Shown in pieces: positions 1-9,717 of a stretch of DNA of 64,000 nucleotides; position 1 is the first letter of the stretch, and each line of letters starts with the position of its first letter. The DNA is from Bacteroidia bacterium (lineage in GTDB: Bacteria > Bacteroidota > Bacteroidia > Chitinophagales > Saprospiraceae). The DNA lies in contig JAUIEA010000002.1 of the NCBI GenBank assembly GCA_030429045.1, positions 1 through 64,000 on the forward strand, written 5' to 3'. The notes beneath the pieces are model-generated. The model worked only from the letters and a program-made list of their open reading frames with translations. It did no database searches and was not told where the DNA came from. The position numbers were made by a program, and so were the translations under genes.

Positions 1-296
1 GCAAGACAGCCTTTTACCATTTACCTATTACCGGCCCAGAGGGAGCCTGCTGCCAGAGTGGCGACAGCCACTGACGTAATCAGGCGAATAGCGAATAGCA
101 AACAGCGAACGGCCGTATTAACCTCACCCCAACCCTCTCCTTGCAAAGGAGAGGGAGCAGATTTCGGTATATGATTCACGGTTTTCCAGTATTCAGGGCA
201 AGACAGCCTTTTACCATTTACCTATTACCGGCCCAGAGGGAGCCTGCTGCCAGAGTGGCGACAGCCACTGACGTAATCAGGCGAATAGCGAATAGC
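1..296. repeat. 99-bp direct repeat, copies at 1-99 and 198-296 (offset 197 bp); the first copy may continue past the window edge
   Basis: Both copies read gcaagacagccttttaccatttacctattaccggcccagagggagcctgctgccagagtggcgacagccactgacgtaatcaggcgaatagcgaatagc. Confidence 0.9.
133..155. repeat. Perfect hairpin ccctctcctt-gca-aaggagaggg, REP-like intergenic palindrome
   Basis: 10-bp perfect stem with 3-nt loop, preceded by acctcaccccaa. Confidence 0.7.
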
Positions 297-307
297 GAAT
301 AGTAAAA

Positions 308-1852
308 TTACCCGCAGATCCGATCAAAATCCCCCATAGCCTTCTCCAGGCGGGCCAGACTGCGATCCTTGCCTAGGACTTCCATCATCTCAAAGACGCC
401 AGGACCTTTCATGGTGCCCGCCAGGGCGAGTCGGAAAAGAGGCAGGACGGCACCGAATCCGAGCTGATGTTCCTCCAGGTAGTGCTTGACCAGGTCTTCC
501 AGTTCCTCAGAAGTGAAGGTGTCCTGCGCCTGTAACCGGGTCAGGATGGCTTCCAGATGCGCTCGCGAATCTGGCTTCCAGCGCTTCCGCACCATGGCTT
601 CATCATAGGTCCCCACATCGGTGAAGAAGTAGGATCCCTGTGTCGGAATATCCCGGGCATAGCTGACCCGCTCTTTCATGAGATCACAGACCTGTGCCAG
701 AAAGGAGGGGTCTCGTTCCCAGCCTTGTGCCTCCACCAGCGGTGCGATCAACGCTGCCAGCTCCGAAGCAGGCGTGGAGAGAAGATATTGCTGGTTATAC
801 CACTGGGCCTTATCGAAATCGAAGCGCGCTCCGCTTTTATGGATACGATCAATCGAGAATGCTTTGATCAACTCATCCATGCTGAAGATCTCCTGCTCGG
901 TGCCCGGATTCCATCCCAGAAAGGCCAGGAAATTGACCACTGCGCGGGGATCGAAACCAGTCTCCCGAAAGCCGGTGAAGGAATCCTCTTCCGTTTCCCC
1001 CTGCCAGGAAAGTGGGAACACAGGCATGCCAAATCGGGCACCGTCCCGCTTGCTGAGTTTTCCCTTTCCGTCGGGCTTCATGATCAGGGGGAGGTGAGCA
1101 AAAGCGGGCATGGTGTCTTCCCAGCCCAATCCGCGATAGAGGAGTACATGGTGGGCTGTGCTGGGCAGCCATTCTTCACCACGAATGACATGAGTGATGC
1201 CCATCAGGTGGTCATCGACGATATTGGCGAGGTGGTAGGTGGGCATGCCGTCGGTCTTGAGCAGTACTTTATCGTCAAGTTCATCCGACTGGAAGACCAC
1301 GTCGCCTCGGATCTCATCCCGGACATGGATCTCCTGCCCCGGTTCGATCTTCAGGCGGATGATGAAGTCCTCTCCGGCTTCCATGCGATGGGTCACATCT
1401 TCCGGGTCCATGCTCAGGCTGTTGCGCATATCCATGCGAATACGATGGTCGTACTGGGCTGCCGGATTCCCCGCCTGCTTGAGTCGCTCGCGCATGGCAT
1501 CCAGATCCTGCGGACGGTCGAAGGCATAATAGGCGTGGCCACGCTCGACCAGTTGCTCTGCATATTGGCGGTAGAGGTCCTTGCGTTCAGACTGGCGGTA
1601 AGGCCCCACCGATCCACCCTGAGTGGGCCCTTCATCCGGAACGATCCCACACCAGGCCAGGGCCTCGAGGATATAGTCTTCTGCTCCCGGAACGTACCGA
1701 TTCTGATCGGTGTCTTCGATACGCAGCAGGAAGGTACCCCCGTGTTGGCGGGCAAAAAGCATATTATACAAGGCGGTACGTACACCCCCGATATGCAGGG
1801 CCCCGGTAGGGCTGGGTGCGAATCGTACGCGGACGGGTCTGTTCTGAGTCAT
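308..1852 (-). CDS. gltX: Glutamyl-tRNA synthetase
   Basis: RFAPSPTGALHIGGVRTALYN (HIGH region) and KLSKRDGA (KMSKS region); full-length 514 aa. Confidence 0.96.
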   Translation of the reverse strand: MTQNRPVRVRFAPSPTGALHIGGVRTALYNMLFARQHGGTFLLRIEDTDQNRYVPGAEDYILEALAWCGIVPDEGPTQGGSVGPYRQSERKDLYRQYAEQLVERGHAYYAFDRPQDLDAMRERLKQAGNPAAQYDHRIRMDMRNSLSMDPEDVTHRMEAGEDFIIRLKIEPGQEIHVRDEIRGDVVFQSDELDDKVLLKTDGMPTYHLANIVDDHLMGITHVIRGEEWLPSTAHHVLLYRGLGWEDTMPAFAHLPLIMKPDGKGKLSKRDGARFGMPVFPLSWQGETEEDSFTGFRETGFDPRAVVNFLAFLGWNPGTEQEIFSMDELIKAFSIDRIHKSGARFDFDKAQWYNQQYLLSTPASELAALIAPLVEAQGWERDPSFLAQVCDLMKERVSYARDIPTQGSYFFTDVGTYDEAMVRKRWKPDSRAHLEAILTRLQAQDTFTSEELEDLVKHYLEEHQLGFGAVLPLFRLALAGTMKGPGVFEMMEVLGKDRSLARLEKAMGDFDRICG

Positions 1853-2049
1853 AACCTGGATTGAGCGTTTCCATGCCCGAATTCAACGTGCCTGGAAAGA
1901 AATTGTAAAAAAAGAGAGCGCCCTGGCAGCGCTTCGGATCACTCCGACGTTTCCTTGCCGTAGGCAAAGGATCGCCCGGTTTTCCGCACGCAAAGGTAAA
2001 CATTCGCAAACGGAGATATTCAAGTGAACCTTCTGAGCTGAAAAACATT

Positions 2050-2736
2050 TTGTTGAGCACTGTCACTATGTATCTCGTTCGCACTCCACGCATTATCCAG
2101 TCTCTCTTTCCGAGATTTACCTGGCGTCTCCCTGAAAATGACAAGGTCGTCCATCTCACCTTCGATGATGGCCCCATACCCGAGGTCACGCCCTGGGTGC
2201 TGGAGCAACTCGAGCGGTATGATGCACGTGCCACCTTCTTCTGTGTGGGACACAATGTGGAAAAGCATCCGGATATCTATCGCCAGGTTGTGGAGGCCGG
2301 TCATCTCACCGGAAATCACACCTACAATCACCTGGACGGCTGGACCACCGACAATATGACCTACCTGCGCAATGTGCGCAAGGCTGCTCGTATGGTCAAC
2401 TCCAATTTGTTCCGTCCGCCCTATGGTCGTATCCTCCCCAGCCAGGCCCAATTCCTGCAGCGCCACTACCAGGTGGTAATGTGGGATGTGCTCAGCGGTG
2501 ATTTTGACCCCGATCTGTCTGCCGATGACTGCCTGGCCAATGTCATGAATAATGTCAGCCCCGGGTCTATTGTGGTGCTCCATGACAGTCTCAAATCCTT
2601 CGAGACCCTGAAGTTTGTCCTCCCTCGACTGCTGGCTCAGCTGGATGCGCAGGGTTACCGGTTCGAAGTCGTACCACAGGCAGTAGAAGCAGAAGAGCTG
2701 GTACCCCAGGGCATTCCTGCTTTGCAGACGGCCTGA
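2050..2736 (+). CDS. Polysaccharide deacetylase (NodB homology) family protein
   Basis: HLTFDDGP, GNHTYNH and FRPPYG motifs. Confidence 0.9.
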   Translation: MLSTVTMYLVRTPRIIQSLFPRFTWRLPENDKVVHLTFDDGPIPEVTPWVLEQLERYDARATFFCVGHNVEKHPDIYRQVVEAGHLTGNHTYNHLDGWTTDNMTYLRNVRKAARMVNSNLFRPPYGRILPSQAQFLQRHYQVVMWDVLSGDFDPDLSADDCLANVMNNVSPGSIVVLHDSLKSFETLKFVLPRLLAQLDAQGYRFEVVPQAVEAEELVPQGIPALQTA

Positions 2737-3160
2737 TACCCATTTCTATTTGATCCATTAATTTTTCGGCTGGATTGTGCTCGTACAATTCGTCTGAATA
2801 CACCAGTGCTTTCTGATTCCGACATGGCATACCTTCTCTGAGTGGTACGGAGGGCGGTTATTCGTTAATGGGTTTATTCGTTTATGAGAAACTAAGTGAC
2901 TGTCGCCAAATATGGTATTCGGTATTCGCTGGGTACGGTAAACTTGGAGGAACGTATCCTGATGGGTTGGTAATGGGTAATGGGTAAAGGGCCCTGAATT
3001 CCAATGTAGAATCTTATTGTAGCAGCGCACCTTTCCCCCGAGGAATCGGGGCTGAGCAATTCAGTGGCTTCACCACTTGGCATTAACTTTCCTTCATATG
3101 ATTAGGTAAATGGTAAAGGGCAAAAGGTAAAGACCAAAACCGGCTGACAGTCAGGGGTTA

Positions 3161-3198
3161 TACCCGGACGATCCGCCAATAGGCGGATCGTCCGGGTA
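3161..3198. repeat. Perfect 17-bp inverted repeat with 4-nt loop
   Basis: tacccggacgatccgcc-aata-ggcggatcgtccgggta. Confidence 0.9.
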
Positions 3199-3471
3199 CA
3201 AAGGAGCTCAAGTAAGTCTTCCTCCAAATAAAGTATTCAATCCAAAACGATTGGCTACCAGCCTGCTGTGGACATAGCTCAACATATAACTTGAGCGCAC
3301 GTTAAACGTTGAACTGGTGCCCTGATCCATCGGGGCTACCTTGAACCTTGAACGGCCAAGCGTTTGATTCAGATCCCAAATCCAAAACCTGCGAACAAGA
3401 ATGAAACCAGCACCCACACAAAAGGGCTCAGGACAACGTTGATAGCAAAGAACAATAGAAATACTTGACTC

Positions 3472-4683
3472 ATGAGACCTCTCATTCTATGCTTGTTCCT
3501 CTCTCTTTTTGCTTGCCAAAAAGATACCCTGCCTGCAGATCAAAATCCCATATCCGCTGAGGATGTTGCCGATGTTGCCCAAATGAGCCAGTCCCTGGCC
3601 TGGGATCTCTTTGCACAGGAAAAATTGGCCAAACCTGGTGAAAATGTGTTGCTTTCCCCGTTCAGTATTCACACGGCCTTGCTCCAGGCCATCAACGGTG
3701 CGCGGGGAAACACCCGGGACGAACTCTTCAAAGCACTGCATTGCCAGGGCTGTTTGATCGACGAGATCAATCCCCTCCAGAAGGATCTGACCACCCTCCT
3801 TACGCAACAAAGTGGGCAGCCACAGGTGACAGTCGCCAACCACTTCTTCTATGATGCCAGTCGAATGACCGTCAAAGGCCCATTTCTGGAAACCCTTCAT
3901 ACGTATTACAATTGCGAATCGTCAGATCTGCCTTTCGATGATATCCAGAACGCACTGTCCCAGATCAATGGCTGGGTCAAAGACCATACACAGAACAAGA
4001 TCGATGGTATCCTGGACAAGATTGCTCAGGAGGATGTCGCCTTTCTGATCAATGCCCTCCATTTCAAAGCGGACTGGGCTACGGGATTTGATGAAGAACA
4101 GACCGTCCAACTTCCCTTTACCAAAGAAGATGGGCAGCAAGTGACAGCGTCATTTGTCAATGCCGATCGAAACTTCAACTTTGTCCAGAGTGAGGATTAC
4201 CGGTTGGTCGATATCCCGTTTCAGGATTCGACCTACAGCTTCAGTTTGGTCCAGCCAGTGGCCTCCAATCAGGCAACGGATTGGCATGCAAACCTGGATG
4301 CCGCTGTCTACCAGAATTTATTGGATCAGATGGTCTTTGACCGGGCCATGGTCTTCTTCCCCCGATTGAAGCTCGCCTATAAAAATGACCTGATCCAGAG
4401 TCTGAAAAACCTCGGTGTCCAGGATGCCTTTTCAGACAGAAATGCCGACTTCACCCTTATGGGGACAGCCAGTCAAAACATCTTTATCAATCAGATCAAA
4501 CACAAGGCGATCCTGGAAGTAGATGAACATGGCGCAGAAGGAGCGGCTGTCACCTCCATCGGTTTTGGCATTACCTCTGCACCTCCCCTGTTCAAGTATG
4601 ACCGGCCCTTTGTCCTGGTATTGCGTCATATCCCGACCAATACTCCAATGTTTATCGGCTATGTGGCCGATCCGACCAGCTAG
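3472..4683 (+). CDS. Serpin family protease inhibitor, probable lipoprotein
   Basis: N-terminal LFLSLFAC lipobox; FSIHTALLQAINGARGNTRDEL; hinge EHGAEGAAVTS; C-terminal DRPFVLVLRHIPTNTPMFIGYVADP. Confidence 0.93.
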   Translation: MRPLILCLFLSLFACQKDTLPADQNPISAEDVADVAQMSQSLAWDLFAQEKLAKPGENVLLSPFSIHTALLQAINGARGNTRDELFKALHCQGCLIDEINPLQKDLTTLLTQQSGQPQVTVANHFFYDASRMTVKGPFLETLHTYYNCESSDLPFDDIQNALSQINGWVKDHTQNKIDGILDKIAQEDVAFLINALHFKADWATGFDEEQTVQLPFTKEDGQQVTASFVNADRNFNFVQSEDYRLVDIPFQDSTYSFSLVQPVASNQATDWHANLDAAVYQNLLDQMVFDRAMVFFPRLKLAYKNDLIQSLKNLGVQDAFSDRNADFTLMGTASQNIFINQIKHKAILEVDEHGAEGAAVTSIGFGITSAPPLFKYDRPFVLVLRHIPTNTPMFIGYVADPTS

Positions 4684-4929
4684 GAACCTGGAAATACGAA
4701 TTAAAATTCGTGGTCAATCAAAAAACAATACCCGGTCATGGATACCGGTTAGAATAAACCGCGAAAAGATTGCCACTGAATTTGAAACCCTTTCTTCGCA
4801 GCGACACCCGTCCCCAGGTCTCTGCTGACCTGGCCTTCGAATCCGATAACCTATCTGAAGGCCGAATCGAAGATAATTGTCCCATTGCATCAGACCCATA
4901 TTCCATAAAACCATTGTTGCCGGCATTCT

Positions 4930-5709
4930 CTATTTAGTGGAATTGGTGTCTTTGTCGGTCATTGCATTCAGCATGAACAACCATTCCTGTTCCAGGTCGT
5001 ACAGACTTTTTCCGATATGTCTCTTCAAGCTCTTTCTGCCTTTTGTCCAGATAAGCTTAATCGTTTCCCTCCCATAAGTGTCATCTATGAATTTCACAAA
5101 TCCACCTAACAAGGGATATGCAACCATAGAGTCATATTTTCTCAATCTTTTTGCCAGTTTTCCGATAGAAACATACTTGTCATTTTCTACAAAATATTTT
5201 GATAATTCATATAGATCACGCCCATTCCAGGCGTTGTCAGAATACACCGCCATTCCCTCATTGATCCAGGTCTTGGGATAACCCCATACATTCATCGAAA
5301 TTAAATGGAATAGCTCGTGGTTGCTATAAACTGATTTTATGGTTTCAGAAAATATGCCGGTTACATAGTTGTTCTTTGGATCTGCATTCCCATTTATTGT
5401 ACGTCCTAGAAGAATTTCCATTCTTCCCCTATCCTCAACAATAAAGTAGTGAATAGGATTATCGTACGATTCAACACCGACAAAGCCCAACGTATTGATC
5501 AAGTGGCGACTTACCCTTTCCTTCAGTCTTTCCCTATTTTTTTCAGCATAGCTATTTTTCTCATAATACAGCGTCATGTTCATTTCCAAAGTGTCGGTTA
5601 CCCATTCAAAATTTGCATGATTTCGCAACTTGTCGAGACCCTTCTGTCCGAAAGCACTCAGATTACACAGGAAAATCGTCGCAATAAAAACAATTACATT
5701 TTGCTTCAC
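4930..5709 (-). CDS. Secreted peptidase MA-like zinc metalloprotease
   Basis: Signal peptide; HELFH (HExxH) followed by NEGMAVY; AT-rich gene. Confidence 0.6.
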   Translation of the reverse strand: MKQNVIVFIATIFLCNLSAFGQKGLDKLRNHANFEWVTDTLEMNMTLYYEKNSYAEKNRERLKERVSRHLINTLGFVGVESYDNPIHYFIVEDRGRMEILLGRTINGNADPKNNYVTGIFSETIKSVYSNHELFHLISMNVWGYPKTWINEGMAVYSDNAWNGRDLYELSKYFVENDKYVSIGKLAKRLRKYDSMVAYPLLGGFVKFIDDTYGRETIKLIWTKGRKSLKRHIGKSLYDLEQEWLFMLNAMTDKDTNSTK

Positions 5710-6261
5710 GGTCGTCTTTTGATTTGCGTCATTATGATAACATATTCACTTCTCTATTGCCGATACCCTGAACGTTTACATCCAGTTGTCTTCGGCATAT
5801 CAGGCATATCCAACTCCGGGCAACTTCAAGCTTGATCACACCACCAATGGTTCCAAATTTTAAGCAGAAGAACACACTCACATTCGGCCAACATCAAAGA
5901 AAGGGTGCATAGTTGATTTTCTCATTTTTTTTGGATTCTTTCATTCCAATTCTGAAGCATTTTAATTCATGCCCTTTTGGCCAATGTTACAACCCTGGCG
6001 GACCGACCCAATACAACTGATCCGGTTCTATTGAGTACCCGATGCCACAAGGACAAAAAACAACCTCACCATCCCACCATTCCCGCAGCCAGGCTGTCCT
6101 GCTGATCCTGTACCCTTTAGCCTCCAAGTTCGGAGGTTTTGAGAAAACGGAATGATCGCCACCAACCAGGCCCAAAAATGATCTTATGCATTCGACCCAT
6201 CAGATCGAAAGATGCGCCACCATCCTACCTGCCCTGATTCCCTCACTCCCTATCTAAATCC

Positions 6262-6269
6262 TATCTTTG
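6262..6269 (+). promoter_or_regulatory. Possible Bacteroidota -7 element TATCTTTG
   Basis: Matches TAnnTTTG 20 nt upstream of the ATG at 6289; no clear -33 TTG. Confidence 0.35.
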
Positions 6270-6288
6270 GCGCAAAATAGTTCCCTTT

Positions 6289-7950
6289 ATGATGCGCATA
6301 TTGACTTTTCTCCTGCTTGGATCCATGATCTATGCCATGAGCTCCTGTTCTGCGGAGGCAGAAAACACTGACGGAATGGAAACACAGGATTCTACGGCCA
6401 TGGCCATGCAGGCCCTGCTCGGCAAGTATACTACCGTGAAGTTGACGACCGATATCTCAGCTCTTTCTGCTGCGGAACGTCAAATGATCCCGATCCTGAT
6501 CGAAGTGGCCAGGATCATGGATACCCTGTTCTGGTACGAAGCATACGGAGATCGGGATGAACTCCTGGCATCCATCGAAAATGAGGATATGGGCAGATTC
6601 GCCGTGATCAATTACGGCCCCTGGGACCGCCTGGGCGGGAATGCACCCTTTGTGCCGGGCGTAGGCGAAAAACCAGCCGGAGCCCAGTATTATCCGGCAG
6701 ATATGACCAAGGAAGAATTCGAAGCAGCTGATCTCCCCGATAAAGCGAGCCTGTACACATTTGTCCGCCGCAATGAAAATGGCGATCTGATGACCATTCC
6801 GTACCGGGAGATGTTTGCCGACCAGATCGGTCGCGCAGCCACCCTGTTGGACGAGGCCGCAGAACTGGCCGAAGATGCCGGACTGAAGAAATATCTCTCC
6901 ATGCGCGCAGAAGCCCTGCGGACGGATAACTACCAACCCAGCGACCTGGCCTGGATGGACATGAAGGACAATCATATTGATTTTGTGGTCGGTCCGATCG
7001 AGACATATGAAGACCAGCTTTTCGGGTACAAGGCTTCACACGAAGCCTATGTCCTGGTCAAGGATATGGAATGGAGCCAGCGCCTGGAAAAATATGCAGC
7101 CTTCATGCCCGAGCTTCAGAAAGGATTGCCCTGTGCAGATCAGTACAAAAAGGAGAAGCCCGGAAGCGATGCCCAGTTGAACGCATACGATGTCATCTAC
7201 TACTCCGGAGATTGTAATGCCGGTAGTAAGACCATTGCCATCAACCTGCCCAATGACGAGGAGGTGCAGTTGAAAAAAGGCACCCGCCGCTTGCAATTGA
7301 AAAATGCCATGCGGGCCAAATTTGACAAGATCCTGATCCCGATCGCACAAGAGCTGATCGACCCTTCACAGCAAAAGCATGTCATTTTCGATGCCTTTTT
7401 TGCCAACACCATGTTTCATGAGGTGGCCCACGGACTGGGTATTAAAAATACCATCAATGGCAAAGGCAGTATTCGTGAAGCCCTCAAGGAACATGCTTCT
7501 GCCCTCGAAGAAGGAAAAGCAGATATCCTGGGATTGTATATGGTCAACCAGCTCTTTAAAAAAGGCGAACTGACCGGTGCCACCATGGAGGATTATTATG
7601 TGACGTTCATGGCCAGCATTTTCCGTTCTGTTCGATTTGGTGCTTCCAGTGCACACGGCAAAGCCAACATGATCCGATTCAATTTCTTCCAGGAATATGG
7701 CGCGTTTGTTCGTGATGAAACAACCGGCACCTACAAGATCGATTTCGACAACCTGCAGAAAGCCACCGACGCATTGGGTGCGCTCATTCTTCAGATCCAG
7801 GGTGATGGTGCCTACCAGCAAGCCGCAGATCTGGTGACACAAAAAGGGCAGATCACCCCGCAGCTCCAGGCCGACCTGGATCGCCTTTCGGAAAAAGGCA
7901 TCCCGGTTGATGTTGTATATGAACAGGGCATAGAGGCACTGGGCCTCTAG
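6289..7950 (+). CDS. Dipeptidyl-peptidase III (M49)-like zinc peptidase, secreted
   Basis: Signal peptide/lipobox MSSCS; FHEVAHGLGIK then EEGKADILGLY, the M49-type second metal motif. Confidence 0.7.
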   Translation: MMRILTFLLLGSMIYAMSSCSAEAENTDGMETQDSTAMAMQALLGKYTTVKLTTDISALSAAERQMIPILIEVARIMDTLFWYEAYGDRDELLASIENEDMGRFAVINYGPWDRLGGNAPFVPGVGEKPAGAQYYPADMTKEEFEAADLPDKASLYTFVRRNENGDLMTIPYREMFADQIGRAATLLDEAAELAEDAGLKKYLSMRAEALRTDNYQPSDLAWMDMKDNHIDFVVGPIETYEDQLFGYKASHEAYVLVKDMEWSQRLEKYAAFMPELQKGLPCADQYKKEKPGSDAQLNAYDVIYYSGDCNAGSKTIAINLPNDEEVQLKKGTRRLQLKNAMRAKFDKILIPIAQELIDPSQQKHVIFDAFFANTMFHEVAHGLGIKNTINGKGSIREALKEHASALEEGKADILGLYMVNQLFKKGELTGATMEDYYVTFMASIFRSVRFGASSAHGKANMIRFNFFQEYGAFVRDETTGTYKIDFDNLQKATDALGALILQIQGDGAYQQAADLVTQKGQITPQLQADLDRLSEKGIPVDVVYEQGIEALGL

Positions 7951-7972
7951 ACCGTTCCGATCGACCAGTCAA

Positions 7973-8010
7973 AACAAGAGGCCTTCCTGTGAAGGCCTTT
8001 TGTTTTTTTC
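7973..8010. terminator. Rho-independent (probably bidirectional) terminator
   Basis: aaaacaagaggccttc-ctgt-gaaggccttttgtttttttc: 16-bp near-perfect stem with flanking A/T tracts. Confidence 0.75.
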
Positions 8011-8404
8011 GGACCGATATCAGCCCAGGCTTCATCGCAGGTTTCCAAAACAATATCCAGTTACCCGCAGGATTTTTCCTGGACATCACCGCCGCTTATC
8101 AAGGCCCCTGGATCTGGAGGGGAACCATCCAGATCGAAGCGACCAGTGAATTGAATATCGGTGTACGAAAAGATTTTTTAACAAGCAATTGCAAGTGCGG
8201 CTGTCGGCAACCGATATCTTCAACAACGACAGTGATTATCCCTATTATGGAAATTATGGCGGCCTGGAGATCAAGGGTGAATACCGGGCAGACAACAGGC
8301 GATTCGGCGCGACCCTGACCTGGAAGTTTGGCAATCAGAAACTCCAGGCACTGAAGAAACGGAAGTCCGGATTAAATGACGAATTAAGGCGTATTTCTGA
8401 CTAA
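8005..8404 (+). pseudogene. 3' remnant of an outer-membrane beta-barrel (TonB receptor-like, OMP_b-brl family) gene
   Basis: FIAGFQNNIQLPAGFFLDITAAYQGPWIWRGTIQIEATSELNIGVRKDF in one frame, then NKQLQVRLSATDIFNNDSDYPYYGNYGGLEIKGEYRADNRRFGATLTWKFGNQK in another; 1-nt shift in a T6 tract near 8174; no 5' part. Confidence 0.65.
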
Positions 8405-8405
8405 C

Positions 8406-8948
8406 CTAATCGCGGGTGTCTGAAAAATGATCCAGGATCAATTCCCAGTATCCCACGTCGATCCATTGACCGAATTTAAACCCGACCTCCCTGAAGTGGG
8501 CCACTTTTTCATAGCCGAGACGTTCGTGTAAACGGATACTGGGTAGATTGGGGAGGGCGATCCCGCCAATGGCAACGTGGTGCCCCAGGCTCTTCAATAA
8601 GGAAAGAAGCTGATGATACAAGGGAAGCCCCAGCCCGTTCTGTACATGCCGGGGATGGATATAGATGGTGGTTTCTGCAGTCTGTTTATATGCCTCCCTG
8701 CCCTTCCAGGCAGATGCATAGGCATACCCGATGACCTGGCCTTCCTTCTCAGCCACCAGCCAGGGATGACCGGCTTGAACAACAGTCATCCTTTTTTGCA
8801 TCTCCTCATGGCTGATCGGATCCAATTCAAATGTGGCTACAGTCCTGGCGATATAGGTATTGTAGATCCCGGCAACAGCGGCTGCATCTCCGGGTGTGGC
8901 CACCCTGATGCCCTTTTCAGCAGAAACCTGTGGTAAAAGAAAAGCCAT
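8406..8948 (-). CDS. GNAT N-acetyltransferase, phosphinothricin acetyltransferase-like
   Basis: IRVATPGDAAAVAGIYNTYI, TAETTIYIHPRHVQNGLG, NLPSIRLHERLGYEKVAHFREVGFKFGQWIDVGYWEL. Confidence 0.85.
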   Translation of the reverse strand: MAFLLPQVSAEKGIRVATPGDAAAVAGIYNTYIARTVATFELDPISHEEMQKRMTVVQAGHPWLVAEKEGQVIGYAYASAWKGREAYKQTAETTIYIHPRHVQNGLGLPLYHQLLSLLKSLGHHVAIGGIALPNLPSIRLHERLGYEKVAHFREVGFKFGQWIDVGYWELILDHFSDTRD

Positions 8949-9030
8949 CGATCAGGATTTTTTCAAAGATACCAGACTTGTCGCATGCACTGTCCAGGCA
9001 GGCCCAACAATCAGCTTATTCTTGCTGACC

Positions 9031-9597
9031 TCATGTATCGGACCAGGATTCCTGACCAGGCTTTGAACTAGCTACAATTCGCTTCGTGGACACCATTTTT
9101 CTTGCCGCAGTATAGCAGGCCCACCCTGTGGGCAGGGTAAAGACAACAAAAACCAGCAGGGCAACCAGGAACCCACTGAATTGCATGTCCTCCCCCAACT
9201 CCACACGAAAGGCATCCATATTTCCCAATATATCTATTAGCAGGGGTGCAGCAACCAGGATGACAAGGAGCAGATCAAGTAAAAATGCAAGGGTCCACAA
9301 CCCATTCATCCGATCCATCAACGCCCTTGACATCAGGAAAAGACAGATCAGGACCAGGAACCCCACGATCAGGGTCACAGCAATCCCTTTCGGAAGCTGG
9401 ATCAGTCCAAGGGAATATCCGGCATAATCCGGATCGAGGATACCGCGAAACGGGGCCACCAGATTCACCAGCAGATAGGGTAAATGAGCCCAGGCAAAGA
9501 GAGCCATGGACCGGCTGGGCCTGTGGGTAAAAAACAAATATCCGAACCAGAGGATATAGCCAAGGAGAAGGGGGAGTGCAAATAATAACCAATTCAT
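9031..9597 (-). CDS. Multi-pass membrane protein of unknown function
   Basis: Several hydrophobic segments; no recognised family. Confidence 0.6.
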   Translation of the reverse strand: MNWLLFALPLLLGYILWFGYLFFTHRPSRSMALFAWAHLPYLLVNLVAPFRGILDPDYAGYSLGLIQLPKGIAVTLIVGFLVLICLFLMSRALMDRMNGLWTLAFLLDLLLVILVAAPLLIDILGNMDAFRVELGEDMQFSGFLVALLVFVVFTLPTGWACYTAARKMVSTKRIVASSKPGQESWSDT

Positions 9598-9717
9598 AGT
9601 GCAGATTTTTATTCAAGTGATGGTATTCTTTCCTGTCGGAATGATTTGAGGTAGCATACCTCTCCCGGTCCAAAGAGTGGCACTCCTGGAAAATTGATCT
9701 ATTCGGATAATTCAAGA

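Noticed and set aside
557-1864. 435-aa forward ORF opposite gltX
   Set aside because: Antisense shadow ORF; the reverse strand encodes a full conserved gltX and this translation has no recognisable domain.
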